From assembly GCF_000264785.1 (NCBI RefSeq), contig NZ_AFJI01000077.1:27787-91786 (forward strand): a DNA stretch of 64,000 nucleotides. Reading direction: 5' to 3'. Position 1 is the stretch's first letter. The number at the start of each line of letters is the position of its first letter. The notes under the pieces were generated by a model. That model was not told the DNA's origin, searched no databases, and saw only the letters and a program-made list of their open reading frames with translations. The position numbers and the translations under genes were made by a program. Source of the DNA: Edwardsiella ictaluri ATCC 33202 (GTDB taxonomy: Bacteria; Pseudomonadota; Gammaproteobacteria; Enterobacterales; Enterobacteriaceae). Of this stretch, positions 1-9,218 are shown one piece after another.

Positions 1-76
1 CAAAACGCAATGCGCCGCCGGAAAAACAGGGTAAAATGAATATAATTATAGCCAGTATCATAATGAGTTAACCTTA

Positions 77-523
77 ATGAGAACCGTACTGAATATCCTG
101 AATTTTGTGCTGGGCGGTTTTATTACCACCCTGGGCTGGCTGCTGGCTACCATCGTCAGCGCCCTGCTCATCGTCACCCTGCCGCTCACCCGCTCCTGCT
201 GGGAAATCACCAAACTCTCATTTATTCCCTATGGCAATGAGGCCGTGCACGTCGACGAACTTTACCCGGAGCGCAAAAACGGTCTGCTGAGCGCAGGGGG
301 AACGCTGCTGAACGTGATCTGGCTGATTCTGTTTGGCTGGTGGCTGTGCCTGAGCCATGTCGCGGCCGGTATTTTGCAGTGTGTGACCCTTATCGGCATT
401 CCGGTCGGGATTGCCAACTTTAAGATCGCCGCCATCGCCCTGTGGCCGGTCGGGCGCCGCATCGTTCCGATTGAGGTCGCGCAGGAAATGCGCCAGGTCA
501 ACGCACGCCGCCGCTTTCAGTGA
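77..523 (+). CDS. yccF: YccF family inner membrane protein
   Basis: A 148-residue hydrophobic protein, the same length as E. coli YccF and matching it nearly throughout, with two copies of the YccF-type domain. Hydrophobic stretches near residues 5-35 and 75-115 look membrane-spanning. Conserved blocks include RSCWEITK and IGIPVGIANFKIAAIALWP. Function is unknown. Its stop overlaps the start of yccS by 4 bases, so the two are translationally coupled as in E. coli. The ATG at 77 gives the family N-terminus MRTVLNILNF. Confidence 0.95.
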   Translation: MRTVLNILNFVLGGFITTLGWLLATIVSALLIVTLPLTRSCWEITKLSFIPYGNEAVHVDELYPERKNGLLSAGGTLLNVIWLILFGWWLCLSHVAAGILQCVTLIGIPVGIANFKIAAIALWPVGRRIVPIEVAQEMRQVNARRRFQ

Positions 524-2676
524 GCCCGCACGCCATGTCCGTTTTTATCACCTTTGCACCCAGCCTGCGCCGCTACGCCTATAACAGCGCTCTATTATAT
601 AACCTGCGTATATTGATTGCCCTGGCGGGCGTCGCGGGGGTTCCCTGGCTGCTGCAGCAACCGCAGCTGACCATTCCCCTGACGCTGGGTGTGGCTGCCG
701 CCGCGCTGACGGATCTCGACGATCGGCTGGTGGGTCGCCTGCGCAACCTGCTGATCACCCTGGTCTGCTTTTTTATCGCCTCCGCCTCCATTGAGCTGCT
801 GTTTCCCTATCCCTGGCTGTTTGCCGGCGGCCTAATGCTGTCAACGGTAGGATTTATTTTGCTGGGCGCGCTGGGGCAGCGCTACGCAACCATCGCCTTC
901 GGCGCGCTGCTGATCGCCATCTATACCATGCTGGGAGCATCCATGTACCAGTTTTGGTATCAACAGCCGCTGCTGCTGCTGCTGGGTGCCGTCTGGTATT
1001 ACCTGCTGACGCTGATCGTCCATCTGCTCTTTCCCATCCGCCCGGTACAAGAGGGGCTCGCGCGCAGCTACAGCCAGCTGGCCATCTATCTGGATGCCAA
1101 ATCCAACCTGTTTGACCCGGATCAGGAGGAAGAACTGAACCAGCCGCTGATCGACGTGGCGATGGCCAACAGCAATCTGGTCACCACCCTCAATCAGACC
1201 AAGCTGACGCTGCTGACGCGCCTGCGCGGCGATCGCGGTCAGAGCAGCACCCGCCGGATGATGCACTACTACTTTGTGGCGCAGGATATCCATGAGCACG
1301 CCAGCTCCTCACACTTTCAGTACCAGCAGCTGAGCGACATGTTCCGCTACAGTGATGTGCTGTTCCGCTTTCAGCGCCTGTTGATGCTGCAGGCCCACGC
1401 CTGCGCACAGCTCTCCCAAAGCCTGATTCTGATGCAGCATTACCAGCACGATCCCCGCTTCGAGCGGGCATTCTGCCATCTGGAGTCCACGCTGGAGCGC
1501 ATCGCCACCCGCCATGGCCGCCAGCATACATTGGTCAATTCGCTGTTCAATCTGCTGATTAACCTGCGCGCCATCGATATCCAGCTGGCCAATATCGAGT
1601 CGGAGCAAACCCTGGAAGAGACCCGCGAAGAGGAAAACACCCTCGCCGAGGATCGCATTACCGGCTGGCATGACGTGCTGCAGCGTATCCGCCGTCAGCT
1701 GACGCCCCAATCCGCGCTGTTCCGTCACGCGGTGCGCATGGCGCTGGTACTGGTGGTCGGCTATGCCTTTATTCAGTTCACCGGCCTGCAGCACGGCTAC
1801 TGGATCCTGCTTACCAGCCTCTTCGTCTGCCAGCCAAACTACCATGCCACCAAACGCCGCCTGTGGCTGCGGATCGTCGGCACGCTGGCCGGCATTCTGA
1901 TCGGTCTGCCGGTGCTCTATTTTGTGCCATCTCTGGAGGGACAGCTGCTGCTGATCGTGATCAGCGGCGTGCTGTTTTTCGCCTTTCGCAACGTGCAGTA
2001 CGCCCACGCCACCATGTTTATCACGCTCTTGGTACTGCTGTGCTTTAATCTGTTGGGCGAAGGGTTTACGGTCGCGGGGCCGCGCGTATTCGATACCCTA
2101 CTGGGCTGCGCCATCGCCTGGGCTGCCGTGACATTCATCTGGCCTGACTGGCACTTCCGTCAGATCCCGGCGGTGATCGCCCGCACCCTGAACGCAGATT
2201 GCCGCTATCTGGATGCCATTTTGGTACAGTATCACCAGGGTAAGTCCAATGCGCTGGCGTACCGTATCGCCCGCCGCGATGCTCACAACTGCGACGCTGA
2301 GCTGGCTTCCGTCGTCTCCAATATGTCGCTGGAGCCGCGCCATTCGGCGCAGTCCCAAGAGGCAGCCTTTCGCCTGCTCTGCCTCAATCACACCCTGCTA
2401 AGCTACATCTCCGCGCTGGGCGCTCACCGCCAGCATCTGGACGAGCCTGTCATTCTGACACTGCTCAATGATACCGTCTGCTATATGGATAACGCGCTCA
2501 ACTATCAGGATGACGAGGTCATTCGTCGCCCTCATCAGTCCATAGAGCAACTGCAGCAGCGTCTGCTGACGGTCAATCTCCCCAGCGACAGCGCCGGGCA
2601 GCTGGTGCTGCAGCAGATCAGCCTGATGCTGGATCTGTTGCCCGAGCTGACCCGCCTGAAGGCCTCGTTGGCCTAA
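520..2676 (+). CDS. yccS: YccS/YhfK family (FUSC-like) inner membrane protein
   Basis: A 718-residue membrane protein, about the length of E. coli YccS (717). The architecture is that of the FUSC/aromatic acid exporter family: an N-terminal cluster of membrane segments (about residues 25-180), a central soluble region, and a second membrane cluster (about 395-520). The family is thought to export small molecules, but the substrate of YccS is not established. I keep the GTG at 520 because it overlaps the yccF stop in a GTGA arrangement; an ATG five codons later (535) is an alternative. Confidence 0.93.
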   Translation: MSPHAMSVFITFAPSLRRYAYNSALLYNLRILIALAGVAGVPWLLQQPQLTIPLTLGVAAAALTDLDDRLVGRLRNLLITLVCFFIASASIELLFPYPWLFAGGLMLSTVGFILLGALGQRYATIAFGALLIAIYTMLGASMYQFWYQQPLLLLLGAVWYYLLTLIVHLLFPIRPVQEGLARSYSQLAIYLDAKSNLFDPDQEEELNQPLIDVAMANSNLVTTLNQTKLTLLTRLRGDRGQSSTRRMMHYYFVAQDIHEHASSSHFQYQQLSDMFRYSDVLFRFQRLLMLQAHACAQLSQSLILMQHYQHDPRFERAFCHLESTLERIATRHGRQHTLVNSLFNLLINLRAIDIQLANIESEQTLEETREEENTLAEDRITGWHDVLQRIRRQLTPQSALFRHAVRMALVLVVGYAFIQFTGLQHGYWILLTSLFVCQPNYHATKRRLWLRIVGTLAGILIGLPVLYFVPSLEGQLLLIVISGVLFFAFRNVQYAHATMFITLLVLLCFNLLGEGFTVAGPRVFDTLLGCAIAWAAVTFIWPDWHFRQIPAVIARTLNADCRYLDAILVQYHQGKSNALAYRIARRDAHNCDAELASVVSNMSLEPRHSAQSQEAAFRLLCLNHTLLSYISALGAHRQHLDEPVILTLLNDTVCYMDNALNYQDDEVIRRPHQSIEQLQQRLLTVNLPSDSAGQLVLQQISLMLDLLPELTRLKASLA

Positions 2677-2702
2677 ACACTGAGCGCGCACCGCACCGAC
2701 GA

Positions 2703-3326
2703 CTACTTTTTGTAGCGCCAGCGGTGTGCGTTCCCCTGCAGCCACTGGCGCAGCGCCTCGCTCACCGGACGCGGCAGCACCGCGCTATGACATCCCTGCA
2801 CCGCCGCCTCCAGATCGAACAGCACCCGGTCGCCCACCTGGTGATTCGCCTCTTTTAACTGGCTGAAGGCCTGGGTTGCCCCGACGCGCTTCAAATCGGC
2901 CAGCGAGCGGATACCGATCCGATACAGACGTCGCTCCATATTGATCGAGATATTGGGACGGGTATGCAGCCGCCGCATCGCCGCCAGACGGATGTCGTTG
3001 TCGCTGCGCGCCTGCTGTAGCGAACGTTGCAACAGGATGGCCAGTCGCTGAGGCTGCTGCCATATGGCCTCCTCTACCCGGTAATAGCCCAAGCGCACAG
3101 GAAAACCGCGCTTCGTATAGATAAACGGCTGCATTCCGCAATCCTCACAGTGGCGCCCCTGCGCATCGCGGGCCCGTAGATAGAGCTCCCCCTCCGCAAT
3201 CAGGGCAAACATCACCCCGTCACACCATACGCCCTGGCCACCAAACTGAGATCGCAACAAAACCCGCCCCAGCGCGGCAAACAGGGACTCCGCCACCCGA
3301 TGCTTTTCACCCTGTAGTCCTTTCAT
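2703..3326 (-). CDS. sxy: Sxy/TfoX-type competence regulator
   Basis: A Sxy (TfoX) homologue of 207 residues (E. coli 209). Sxy works with CRP to activate competence-type genes at CRP-S sites. The N-terminal TfoX domain shows the family pattern around FALIAEGELYLRA, and the C-terminal helix-hairpin-helix-like domain contains IGIRSLADLKRVGA. The longer reading frame begins at 3356, but the ATG at 3326 has an AAGGAG ribosome binding site 6 bases upstream, so I start there. It lies tail to tail with yccS, as in E. coli. Conservation to E. coli Sxy is moderate. Confidence 0.88.
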   Translation of the reverse strand: MKGLQGEKHRVAESLFAALGRVLLRSQFGGQGVWCDGVMFALIAEGELYLRARDAQGRHCEDCGMQPFIYTKRGFPVRLGYYRVEEAIWQQPQRLAILLQRSLQQARSDNDIRLAAMRRLHTRPNISINMERRLYRIGIRSLADLKRVGATQAFSQLKEANHQVGDRVLFDLEAAVQGCHSAVLPRPVSEALRQWLQGNAHRWRYKK

Positions 3327-3484
3327 GCATATCTCCTTAACAATCATTGTAATCAATGACCTGTTACCAGATCGCTACGGATAACCATTAGCAACATAAC
3401 CAATTCAACCGGAACACCCAATACACAATAGAGCGGCATAATGCCTTACATCCGATAAATGCGAAGCGCATTCAAAAAAACAGG

Positions 3485-3527
3485 TTGATCTTCGGACAGC
3501 GTAGAATTACTGTATAAGCATACAGTA
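3485..3527 (+). promoter_or_regulatory. sulA promoter with LexA (SOS) box
   Basis: A 20-base near-perfect palindrome at 3508-3527 contains CTGT-N8-ACAG (3510-3525), an exact match to the LexA consensus. A -35-like TTGATC at 3485 is followed 17 bases later by the box itself, which overlaps the -10. This is the same layout as E. coli sulA. LexA bound here would block RNA polymerase until the SOS response. Confidence 0.92.
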
Positions 3528-3541
3528 TACGGAACGAGAAC

Positions 3542-4048
3542 ATGACTATGCGTACATCCCCGTTGCATCCTGCTACAGACAACGCCGTCTTCAGCCGTCC
3601 CGCTTGCCAGAGCGTGCCCTCGGTACCGCAAAGCGGTTTTGTCAGTGAGCTGGGGTATGGCGCCCAACAGCCGCTGCTGTCGCTGCTGTTGCCCCCGTTA
3701 CTGCGCCAGCTGGGCGAGCAGTCCCGCTGGCAACTGTGGATCACCACTCAGCACAAACCCAGCAAGCGCTGGCTCTCAGCCTGCGGCGTTCCGGTTCATA
3801 AAATGATGCAGCTGAGACGTGCAGAGGCGGGAGAGGCGATCTATGCGATGGAACAGGCACTGCATAGCGGAAACTACAGCGTGGTACTCGGATGGCTGCC
3901 GCCGCTGACAGCCGCCGAACGGCTGCGGCTCAACCGCGCGGCGCAGGCTGGTAACAGCATTGGGCTATTGATGCAGCCTCAAGAAGGTAAAATGGTCGCG
4001 GCAACACAGACCCAGGCCGTAAATCACGGGTCTGTGCGTTACCATTAA
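3542..4048 (+). CDS. sulA: SOS cell division inhibitor SulA
   Basis: A 168-residue SulA (E. coli 169). It binds FtsZ and stops Z-ring assembly during the SOS response; Lon normally degrades it. The conserved core [10 protein letters not shown]...[10 protein letters not shown] and the block [12 protein letters not shown] are present, as is the terminal YH that matters for Lon recognition. The N-terminal 35 residues diverge, as is usual for the family. It sits 16 bases past a perfect LexA box and directly upstream of ompA, the conserved enteric order. A second ATG lies two codons in. Confidence 0.95.
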   Translation: MTMRTSPLHPATDNAVFSRPACQSVPSVPQSGFVSELGYGAQQPLLSLLLPPLLRQLGEQSRWQLWITTQHKPSKRWLSACGVPVHKMMQLRRAEAGEAIYAMEQALHSGNYSVVLGWLPPLTAAERLRLNRAAQAGNSIGLLMQPQEGKMVAATQTQAVNHGSVRYH

Positions 4049-4215
4049 ATCACTTTAGGATAAATCCAATGCGGGCGCGTTTATAATATAAAAATAGGTT
4101 ATTCATCGTGGGAAATCCCTGCCGGTTAGCAGGTTAGACTGGCCGAAAGCGATTTTAGGCGAGTACAAAAAGCAACCACACGTTTACCAAAATACAGCCG
4201 ATACTATTTTTTTTT

Positions 4216-4231
4216 GGTGAGCATAATCACA
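4216..4231 (+). promoter_or_regulatory. Candidate CRP site upstream of ompA
   Basis: GGTGA-N6-TCACA matches the CRP consensus TGTGA-N6-TCACA with one mismatch. It lies immediately upstream of the ompA -35 element, a position suited to activation by cAMP-CRP. This is predicted from sequence only. Confidence 0.55.
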
Positions 4232-4237
4232 TCGTAC

Positions 4238-4265
4238 TTGTAAGTTTCTCATCTCGTTGTAGACT
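4238..4265 (+). promoter_or_regulatory. ompA promoter
   Basis: TTGTAA (4238-4243), a 16-base spacer and TAGACT (4260-4265) reproduce the E. coli ompA promoter almost base for base. Transcription should start near 4273, giving a leader of about 140 nt. The leader carries short inverted repeats and ends in the conserved GATAACGAGGCGCAAA around the ribosome binding site. In E. coli that element is the MicA small-RNA target and the leader stabilises the message. Confidence 0.8.
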
Positions 4266-4412
4266 TGCTATCGCCGCGGCTGTCCGAGATATCTATAATT
4301 GTTACCTGGCTAACAGCGTAATAAACCGAGCGGCAGCCGTATAAAAGGTATTAAACCAAGAGCCATAGTTATAGATGGCTCATTGCCTATTTGGATGATA
4401 ACGAGGCGCAAA

Positions 4413-5474
4413 ATGAAAAAAACAGCGATCGCATTAGCAGTGGCACTGGCAGGTTTCGCTACCGTAGCTCAGGCAGCTCCGAAAGATGATACCTGGTACG
4501 TCGGTGGTAAACTGGGCTGGTCCCACTTTATCAGCAACAGCTTTGAAGATATGGGTACGACCAAGTCCCATCCGAATCAGCTGGGCGCCGGTGCTTTCTT
4601 CGGCTACCAAGCCAACCCGTACCTGGGCTTCGAAATGGGCTACGACTGGCTGGGCCGCATGAGCTACACCGGTGACGTGAATGCCAAGTTCAAGTCACAG
4701 GGCGTACAGCTGGCTGCCAAACTGAGCTACCCGCTGATGGACAATCTGGACGTATATACCCGTCTGGGCGGCATGGTATGGCGTTCTGATATCCACGGCG
4801 CAGCAAACGGCGGCGAGTATACCTCAAGCCACGATACCGGTGTTTCTCCGCTGGCCGCTATCGGCGTTGAATACGCGCTGAACAAAGACTGGGCGACCCG
4901 TCTGGACTATCAGTATGTCAACAAGGTTGGTACCAGCAGCGAAACCGGCGCGCGTCCGGACAACACCATGCTGAGCCTGGGCGTTGTGTACCGCTTTGGC
5001 CAGAATGAAGTGGCTGCTCCGGCGCCGATCCCGGCGCCGGCTCCGGCTCCTGCCCCGATCGTTGAAACCAAGCGTTTCACCCTGAAGTCTGACGTTCTGT
5101 TCAACTTCAACAAGTTCACCCTGAAGGCCGAAGGCCGTCAGGCGCTGGATCAGCTGTACAGCCAGCTGAGCAGCATGGATCCGAAAGAGGGCTCCGTAGT
5201 CGTTCTGGGCTACACCGACCGCATCGGCTCCGATCAGTACAACCTGAAGCTGTCTAAGCAGCGTGCTCAGACCGTGGTTGACTACCTGGTATCTAAAGGC
5301 ATCCCGGCAAACAAGATCGCTGCCCGTGGTATGGGTAAAGCCGATCCGGTTACCGGTTCTACCTGTGACAACGTGAAACCGCGTGCTTCCCTGATCAACT
5401 GCCTGGCACCGGATCGTCGCGTTGTTATCGAAGTTAAAGGCACCAAAGAGGAAGTCTCTCAGCCGCAGGCTTAA
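4413..5474 (+). CDS. ompA: Outer membrane protein A
   Basis: A 353-residue OmpA. The signal peptide [21 protein letters not shown] is like that of E. coli and should be cleaved after residue 21. An eight-stranded beta-barrel follows, then a Pro/Ala-rich hinge ([14 protein letters not shown]) and a C-terminal peptidoglycan-binding OmpA-like domain with the GYTDRIG and RRVVIEV motifs. It anchors the outer membrane to the cell wall. I start at 4413 because the upstream part of the frame lacks a signal sequence and the GAGG ribosome binding site fits this ATG. The codon bias looks like that of a highly expressed gene. Confidence 0.98.
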   Translation: MKKTAIALAVALAGFATVAQAAPKDDTWYVGGKLGWSHFISNSFEDMGTTKSHPNQLGAGAFFGYQANPYLGFEMGYDWLGRMSYTGDVNAKFKSQGVQLAAKLSYPLMDNLDVYTRLGGMVWRSDIHGAANGGEYTSSHDTGVSPLAAIGVEYALNKDWATRLDYQYVNKVGTSSETGARPDNTMLSLGVVYRFGQNEVAAPAPIPAPAPAPAPIVETKRFTLKSDVLFNFNKFTLKAEGRQALDQLYSQLSSMDPKEGSVVVLGYTDRIGSDQYNLKLSKQRAQTVVDYLVSKGIPANKIAARGMGKADPVTGSTCDNVKPRASLINCLAPDRRVVIEVKGTKEEVSQPQA

Positions 5475-5489
5475 GTTCTTCCCCTACAT

Positions 5490-5540
5490 AAAAAACCCCG
5501 CCTATTGCTGAGGAATCCCCAGCAATAGGCGGGTAAAAAA
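5490..5540. terminator. Hairpin between ompA and matP
   Basis: A perfect 14-base stem (5497-5510 with 5520-5533) encloses AGGAATCCC. An A-run precedes the left arm, so on the minus strand the hairpin is followed by Ts: it suits termination of leftward transcription from the matP side. On the plus strand it is followed by TAAAAAA, not Ts, so its role as the ompA terminator is unclear. The loop coincides with an IS10-like terminal sequence (see the IS fragment). Confidence 0.6.
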
Positions 5541-5823
5541 AGACAGGCATAGCGTTTTGTGATCTACTGATTTGTGCAACCAATTCAATGAGATCACCTC
5601 TATGCCTGCTCGTCATATATGTCAGAATTTTTTCCGTGATGTGTTAGCACATTTTCATAAATACCGACAAAATGCCTTGCTGGATACTACCGTTGCACTC
5701 ATTAGCGGTGCGTCACTGACGTTGACCAGCATCGGGCGCCATTTACCCGGATCGGCTCAGGTCAAAAATAAAATCAAACGTGTTGATCGCCTGCTGGGTA
5801 AGTACGACATCGATAAAAACAGA
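5508..5823 (+). mobile_element. Truncated IS4-family (IS10-group) element, left end
   Basis: The sequence at 5508 (CTGAGGAATCCCC) resembles the IS10 outside end (CTGAGAGATCCCC). It is followed after about 90 bases by the start of an IS10-type transposase that breaks off after about 74 codons. No right end is visible. The stretch from 5824 to 6095 has no recognisable gene and is AT-rich in its second half. The element is a decayed remnant. Confidence 0.65.
5602..5823 (+). pseudogene. IS10-type transposase, N-terminal fragment
   Basis: About 74 residues align with the N-terminus of the IS10 transposase: ALLDTTVALISGASLTLTSIGRHLP and IKRVDRLLG correspond to IS10 ALLDCKTLTLTELGRNLP and IKRIDRLLG. 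A TTG at 5572 in the same frame is an alternative start. Similarity stops at about 5823, and the remaining roughly 330 residues, including the DDE catalytic core, are missing, so it cannot be active. Confidence 0.75.
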
Positions 5824-6095
5824 GGAGCGGCCAACCTAATAGTGCCGCGGCGCTTTTTTATTTCTTCATTTCTCCCGCGCAGCGCCGGACGATGACGCTG
5901 TGTCCCTAAACGGCCGCTTAACAGGAATTAAATGCAGCGGTCGGAAATCTTGGCTAAACGCAGATTATTCTTTTTTATTTGATCAGATATGCAATTTCTA
6001 CTTTTTAGGCATCGATGAAGGAAAAATAAAACACCGATATCAGAAAAAATTACTCTATATAATATTCAGGATAACCTCAACGCGGGCAATAGGCA

Positions 6096-6554
6096 TTAAT
6101 CCCGTTCATTGTGTAAAAATGCCTGCAGATCCTGTTTTAGCGAGCTCATCTGACTGGCATACAGCTCTTTGCGCTCCGCATCCTCGATAAGCTGAACAAT
6201 GGTGTCGGAAAGGGTAATGTCCCGCCGTTGCGCCAACACCGCCAAACGCTGCCAGACCAAAAACTCAAGATCGATGGACTTCTTACGGGTGTGCTGGTTT
6301 TCAGCGTTAAAATGGCGCTTACGCCGGGCGCGGATCGTCTGCTTCATGCGATTGCCCAGCGCCGGAGCCATATGCTCGCGGATCCAGGGCAACACCTTTA
6401 CCGGCTCATGCTCCAAACGCAACAGCTGCTCGACCGCCTGCTGAGCCTGGCTGAGCTCCTGATAGCGGGTGATCGGCTCCCCTTCGCGGTGTTTTTTTAC
6501 CAGATATTTCCACTTCCAGCCACACTCCAGATTTTCAAGCTGTTGATATTTCAT
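6096..6554 (-). CDS. matP: Ter macrodomain organiser MatP
   Basis: A 152-residue MatP (E. coli 150). It binds matS sites in the replication terminus region and links the Ter macrodomain to the division machinery through ZapB. The N-terminal helical DNA-binding region begins [18 protein letters not shown]. The C-terminal ribbon-helix-helix contains [15 protein letters not shown], and a coiled-coil tail follows. The ATG at 6554 has GGGAGG upstream; the frame extends to 6608 but without family similarity. It is divergent from ycbZ, as in E. coli. Confidence 0.95.
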   Translation of the reverse strand: MKYQQLENLECGWKWKYLVKKHREGEPITRYQELSQAQQAVEQLLRLEHEPVKVLPWIREHMAPALGNRMKQTIRARRKRHFNAENQHTRKKSIDLEFLVWQRLAVLAQRRDITLSDTIVQLIEDAERKELYASQMSSLKQDLQAFLHNERD

Positions 6555-6758
6555 ATCTGCCTCCCTGTGACACGGTAACTTATCCCTAAGGATAACAATT
6601 TTTAGCACTTTTGCCGTCTAAAAATCTGCGCAAAGAGCAAAAAAACGTCACTTAACGACGCAGGCCACAATCCATCCGCTCATCAGGCGGAGTTTCCTGT
6701 GCAGTCAGGCGGATTCTTGTATAATTGTTTTTTTCCGACTAACGATGATTTGACAACG

Positions 6759-8507
6759 TTGAGCAACTACCGACTTGAGTGGCAATCGCTACTGCCCGAT
6801 ACAACTCCCTATACCTCTGTGTTCAGCAGTGCTGCCGCGCTGTCGGCGATCACCTTTGCCGAATATCAGCCGCGTCTGGAGAACAGCCTGGCATACTTTT
6901 GCCATGCCCATGCCCCCAGCCCGTTTATGCTGGTCAAGGCAGAGACCGACTTCGAACACCTGACGATCCTGCAGCGTGCCGTAGAGGCCCTGCTCCCCGC
7001 GGGCGATCTTTATGGCAGCCGGTATCACATCACGCCTGAGCAGATCAGCGTCACCCCCGCAGAGAGGCCAGGGGACAATCTGGCGGCAACGCAGCGGGTG
7101 GCGTGCGCCGAATGGTTTGAGAGTGAGCAGCTGCTGGGCACTGTGCGCCTGGGTAAGAGTGGACTCCTGCTGCAGCCGGGCTTGGTACACCAGGCCAACG
7201 GCGGGGTGCTGATCCTCTCCCTGCGTACCCTGCTGACGCAGCCGCTGCTGTGGATGCGGCTGAAACAATGCGTCACCACCGGACGTTTCCAGTGGTTTGC
7301 GCCGGATGAGAGCCGCCCGCTGCCACAGTCGATCCCCGATATGCCGCTACAGCTGAAGATCCTGCTGGTCAGCGACCGGGAAGGGCTGGCTGACTTTCAG
7401 GAGATGGAGCCGGAGCTGTATGAAAGCGCCCTGTATGGCGAGTTTGAGGTCGACATGCCGCTGGTGGACAGCGACGATATGCAGCGCTGGTGTGCGCTGG
7501 TATCGACGTTGGCAGCCAAACAGCAGCTGCCGGCCATTACCCCGGATGCCTGGCCGTCGCTGGTCCGCTGCGCCGTACGCTACAGCGGCGATCAGAATCT
7601 GCTGCCGCTTAATCCGGTGGTGCTGGGACGCATGTTGCGCGAAGCCGCGCTGTATGCCGATCCGCATCTCAACGCCGATGCGCTGCGGCAGGCGCAGGAG
7701 GCCCGTCTCTGGCGTGAAAGCTATCTGTCGGAGCGCATGCACGACGAAATCGAGGTCGGTCAGCTGCTGATCGATACCGAAGGGGCCGCGATCGGCCAAA
7801 TCAACGGCCTGTCCGTGCTGGAATACCCGGGGCATCCCCTGCTCTTCGGCGAACCCTCGCGCATCAGCTGCGTGGTCTATCAGGGCGACGGTGAGTTCAC
7901 CGACGTCGAGCGCAAGGCCGAACTGGGCGGCAATCTGCACGCCAAGGGAATGATGATCATGCAGGCCTTCCTGATCTCCGAGCTGGAGCTGGATCAGCAG
8001 CTGCCCTTCTCCGCGTCGCTGGTGTTCGAACAGTCCTACGGCGAAGTCGACGGCGACAGCGCCTCGCTGGCCGAACTCTGCGCCCTGATCAGCGCCCTGG
8101 CCATGGTACCGATCAACCAGCAGATCGCGGTCACCGGCTCCGTCGATCAGTTCGGGCACGTCCAGCCCATCGGCGGCGTTAACGAGAAGATCGAAGGCTT
8201 TTTTGAGGCCTGCCAGCGCCGGGAGCTGACCGGTAAACAGGGGGTTATCATCCCCACAACCAACGTACGCCACCTGTGCCTGCGCGATGAGGTCATTGAG
8301 GCCGTCAAGGCCGGGACATTCCATCTCTGGGCGGTAGAAAACGCCGAAGACGCGCTGCCGCTGCTGACCGGCATCGCCTATCTCAGCGAAAATAGCCCCA
8401 GCCTGCTGGGGACTATTCAGGCGCGTATCGCCGCCGCCAGCCCGCTGCTGGACCGGCGTATGCTGCCCTGGCCGATGCGCTGGTTAAACTGGTTTACCCG
8501 TGGCTGA
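6759..8507 (+). CDS. ycbZ: Lon-related protease-like protein YcbZ
   Basis: About 582 residues against 586 for E. coli YcbZ (LonH), with strong similarity from LEWQSLLPD onward. The C-terminal third is a Lon-type S16 protease domain with the Ser of GDSAS and the Lys of GGVNEK that form the catalytic dyad. The N-terminal half is a degenerate AAA-like region without a clear Walker A motif. The frame is open from a GTG at 6699, but similarity to E. coli starts at a TTG at 6759, so I choose that start; its ribosome binding site is poor, so the start is uncertain. Substrates are unknown. Confidence 0.88.
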   Translation: MSNYRLEWQSLLPDTTPYTSVFSSAAALSAITFAEYQPRLENSLAYFCHAHAPSPFMLVKAETDFEHLTILQRAVEALLPAGDLYGSRYHITPEQISVTPAERPGDNLAATQRVACAEWFESEQLLGTVRLGKSGLLLQPGLVHQANGGVLILSLRTLLTQPLLWMRLKQCVTTGRFQWFAPDESRPLPQSIPDMPLQLKILLVSDREGLADFQEMEPELYESALYGEFEVDMPLVDSDDMQRWCALVSTLAAKQQLPAITPDAWPSLVRCAVRYSGDQNLLPLNPVVLGRMLREAALYADPHLNADALRQAQEARLWRESYLSERMHDEIEVGQLLIDTEGAAIGQINGLSVLEYPGHPLLFGEPSRISCVVYQGDGEFTDVERKAELGGNLHAKGMMIMQAFLISELELDQQLPFSASLVFEQSYGEVDGDSASLAELCALISALAMVPINQQIAVTGSVDQFGHVQPIGGVNEKIEGFFEACQRRELTGKQGVIIPTTNVRHLCLRDEVIEAVKAGTFHLWAVENAEDALPLLTGIAYLSENSPSLLGTIQARIAAASPLLDRRMLPWPMRWLNWFTRG

Positions 8508-8518
8508 TCGGACTTGTT
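8502..8518 (+). promoter_or_regulatory. Candidate FadR operator of fabA
   Basis: A 17-base sequence ending TCGGACTTGTT matches the FadR consensus AACTGGTCNGACNTGTT at 12 of 15 defined positions. It overlaps the ycbZ stop codon. In E. coli FadR activates fabA from just upstream of the -35 region; the placement here is equivalent. Confidence 0.7.
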
Positions 8519-8519
8519 C

Positions 8520-8537
8520 AGCGTACACCTGTTAGCT
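8520..8537 (+). promoter_or_regulatory. Candidate FabR operator of fabA
   Basis: AGCGTACACCTGTTAGCT is an imperfect palindrome resembling the FabR box upstream of fabA and fabB. It directly follows the FadR site and precedes a -10-like TAAGAT (8535-8540). FabR represses fabA when unsaturated acyl chains are plentiful. Prediction from motif only. Confidence 0.6.
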
Positions 8538-8575
8538 AAGATGGTCATCTCATTGAATAAAGGCTGACGAGAATT

Positions 8576-9094
8576 ATGGTAGATAAACGCGAGTCCTATA
8601 CCAAAACGGATCTGGAAGCATCCGGTCGTGGAGAATTGTTTGGCGCCGGCGGGCCGCCACTGCCGTCAGGCAACATGCTGATGATGGATCGCGTCATCAA
8701 AATGACCGAGGATGGCGGCAGTCACAACAAAGGCTATGTCGAAGCCGAGCTGGATATCAATCCAGACCTGTGGTTTTTCGCCTGCCACTTCGTTGGCGAT
8801 CCCGTCATGCCGGGCTGCCTCGGCCTGGATGCCATGTGGCAGCTGGTCGGTTTCTATCTCGGCTGGCTGGGCGGTGAAGGTAAAGGCCGCGCGCTGGGCG
8901 TCGGTGAGGTCAAATTCACCGGTCAGGTACTGCCGACAGCCAAGAAAGTGACCTATCGCATTCACTTTAAACGCGTTATCAACCGCAAGCTGATCATGGG
9001 TCTGGCCGACGGCGAAGTCCTGGTCGACGGCAAGCTTATCTACACCGCCAACGATCTGAAGGTCGGTCTGTTCAAAGACACCAGCGCCTTCTAA
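8576..9094 (+). CDS. fabA: 3-hydroxydecanoyl-ACP dehydratase/isomerase FabA
   Basis: A 172-residue FabA, the same length as E. coli and nearly identical. It dehydrates 3-hydroxydecanoyl-ACP and isomerises the trans-2 product to cis-3-decenoyl-ACP, the branch point to unsaturated fatty acids. Catalytic His71 lies in [13 protein letters not shown] and Asp85 in GLDAMWQL (counting Met1). It is a cytosolic homodimer with a hotdog fold. The start is unambiguous ([10 protein letters not shown]). Upstream FadR and FabR sites indicate the usual dual control. Confidence 0.98.
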   Translation: MVDKRESYTKTDLEASGRGELFGAGGPPLPSGNMLMMDRVIKMTEDGGSHNKGYVEAELDINPDLWFFACHFVGDPVMPGCLGLDAMWQLVGFYLGWLGGEGKGRALGVGEVKFTGQVLPTAKKVTYRIHFKRVINRKLIMGLADGEVLVDGKLIYTANDLKVGLFKDTSAF

Positions 9095-9120
9095 ATCCGC
9101 GCTGTATCGCCGGGTAGACA

Positions 9121-9146
9121 AAACGCAGCCCCGCTGCGTTTTTTAT
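9121..9146 (+). terminator. fabA terminator
   Basis: AACGCAGC (9122-9129) pairs with GCTGCGTT (9133-9140) around a CCC loop and is followed by a T-run. It lies 27 bases past the fabA stop. Confidence 0.9.
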
Positions 9147-9169
9147 ACCGAACGGTGGGGCCTCATGTA

Positions 9170-9192
9170 AAAACCCCCCAGCTCGGGGGGGG
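9170..9192 (-). terminator. rmf terminator
   Basis: A C6/G6-rich hairpin around AGCT is flanked on its left by an A-run, which becomes a T-run on the minus strand. It lies about 27 bases downstream of the rmf stop. Confidence 0.8.
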
Positions 9193-9218
9193 TTACACTC
9201 AAATTGTGTGGGGAGTAG

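Noticed and set aside
5900..6190. 96-codon plus-strand ORF between the IS10-like fragment and matP
   Set aside because: It overlaps the 3' end of matP in antisense, has no ribosome binding site and no family resemblance.
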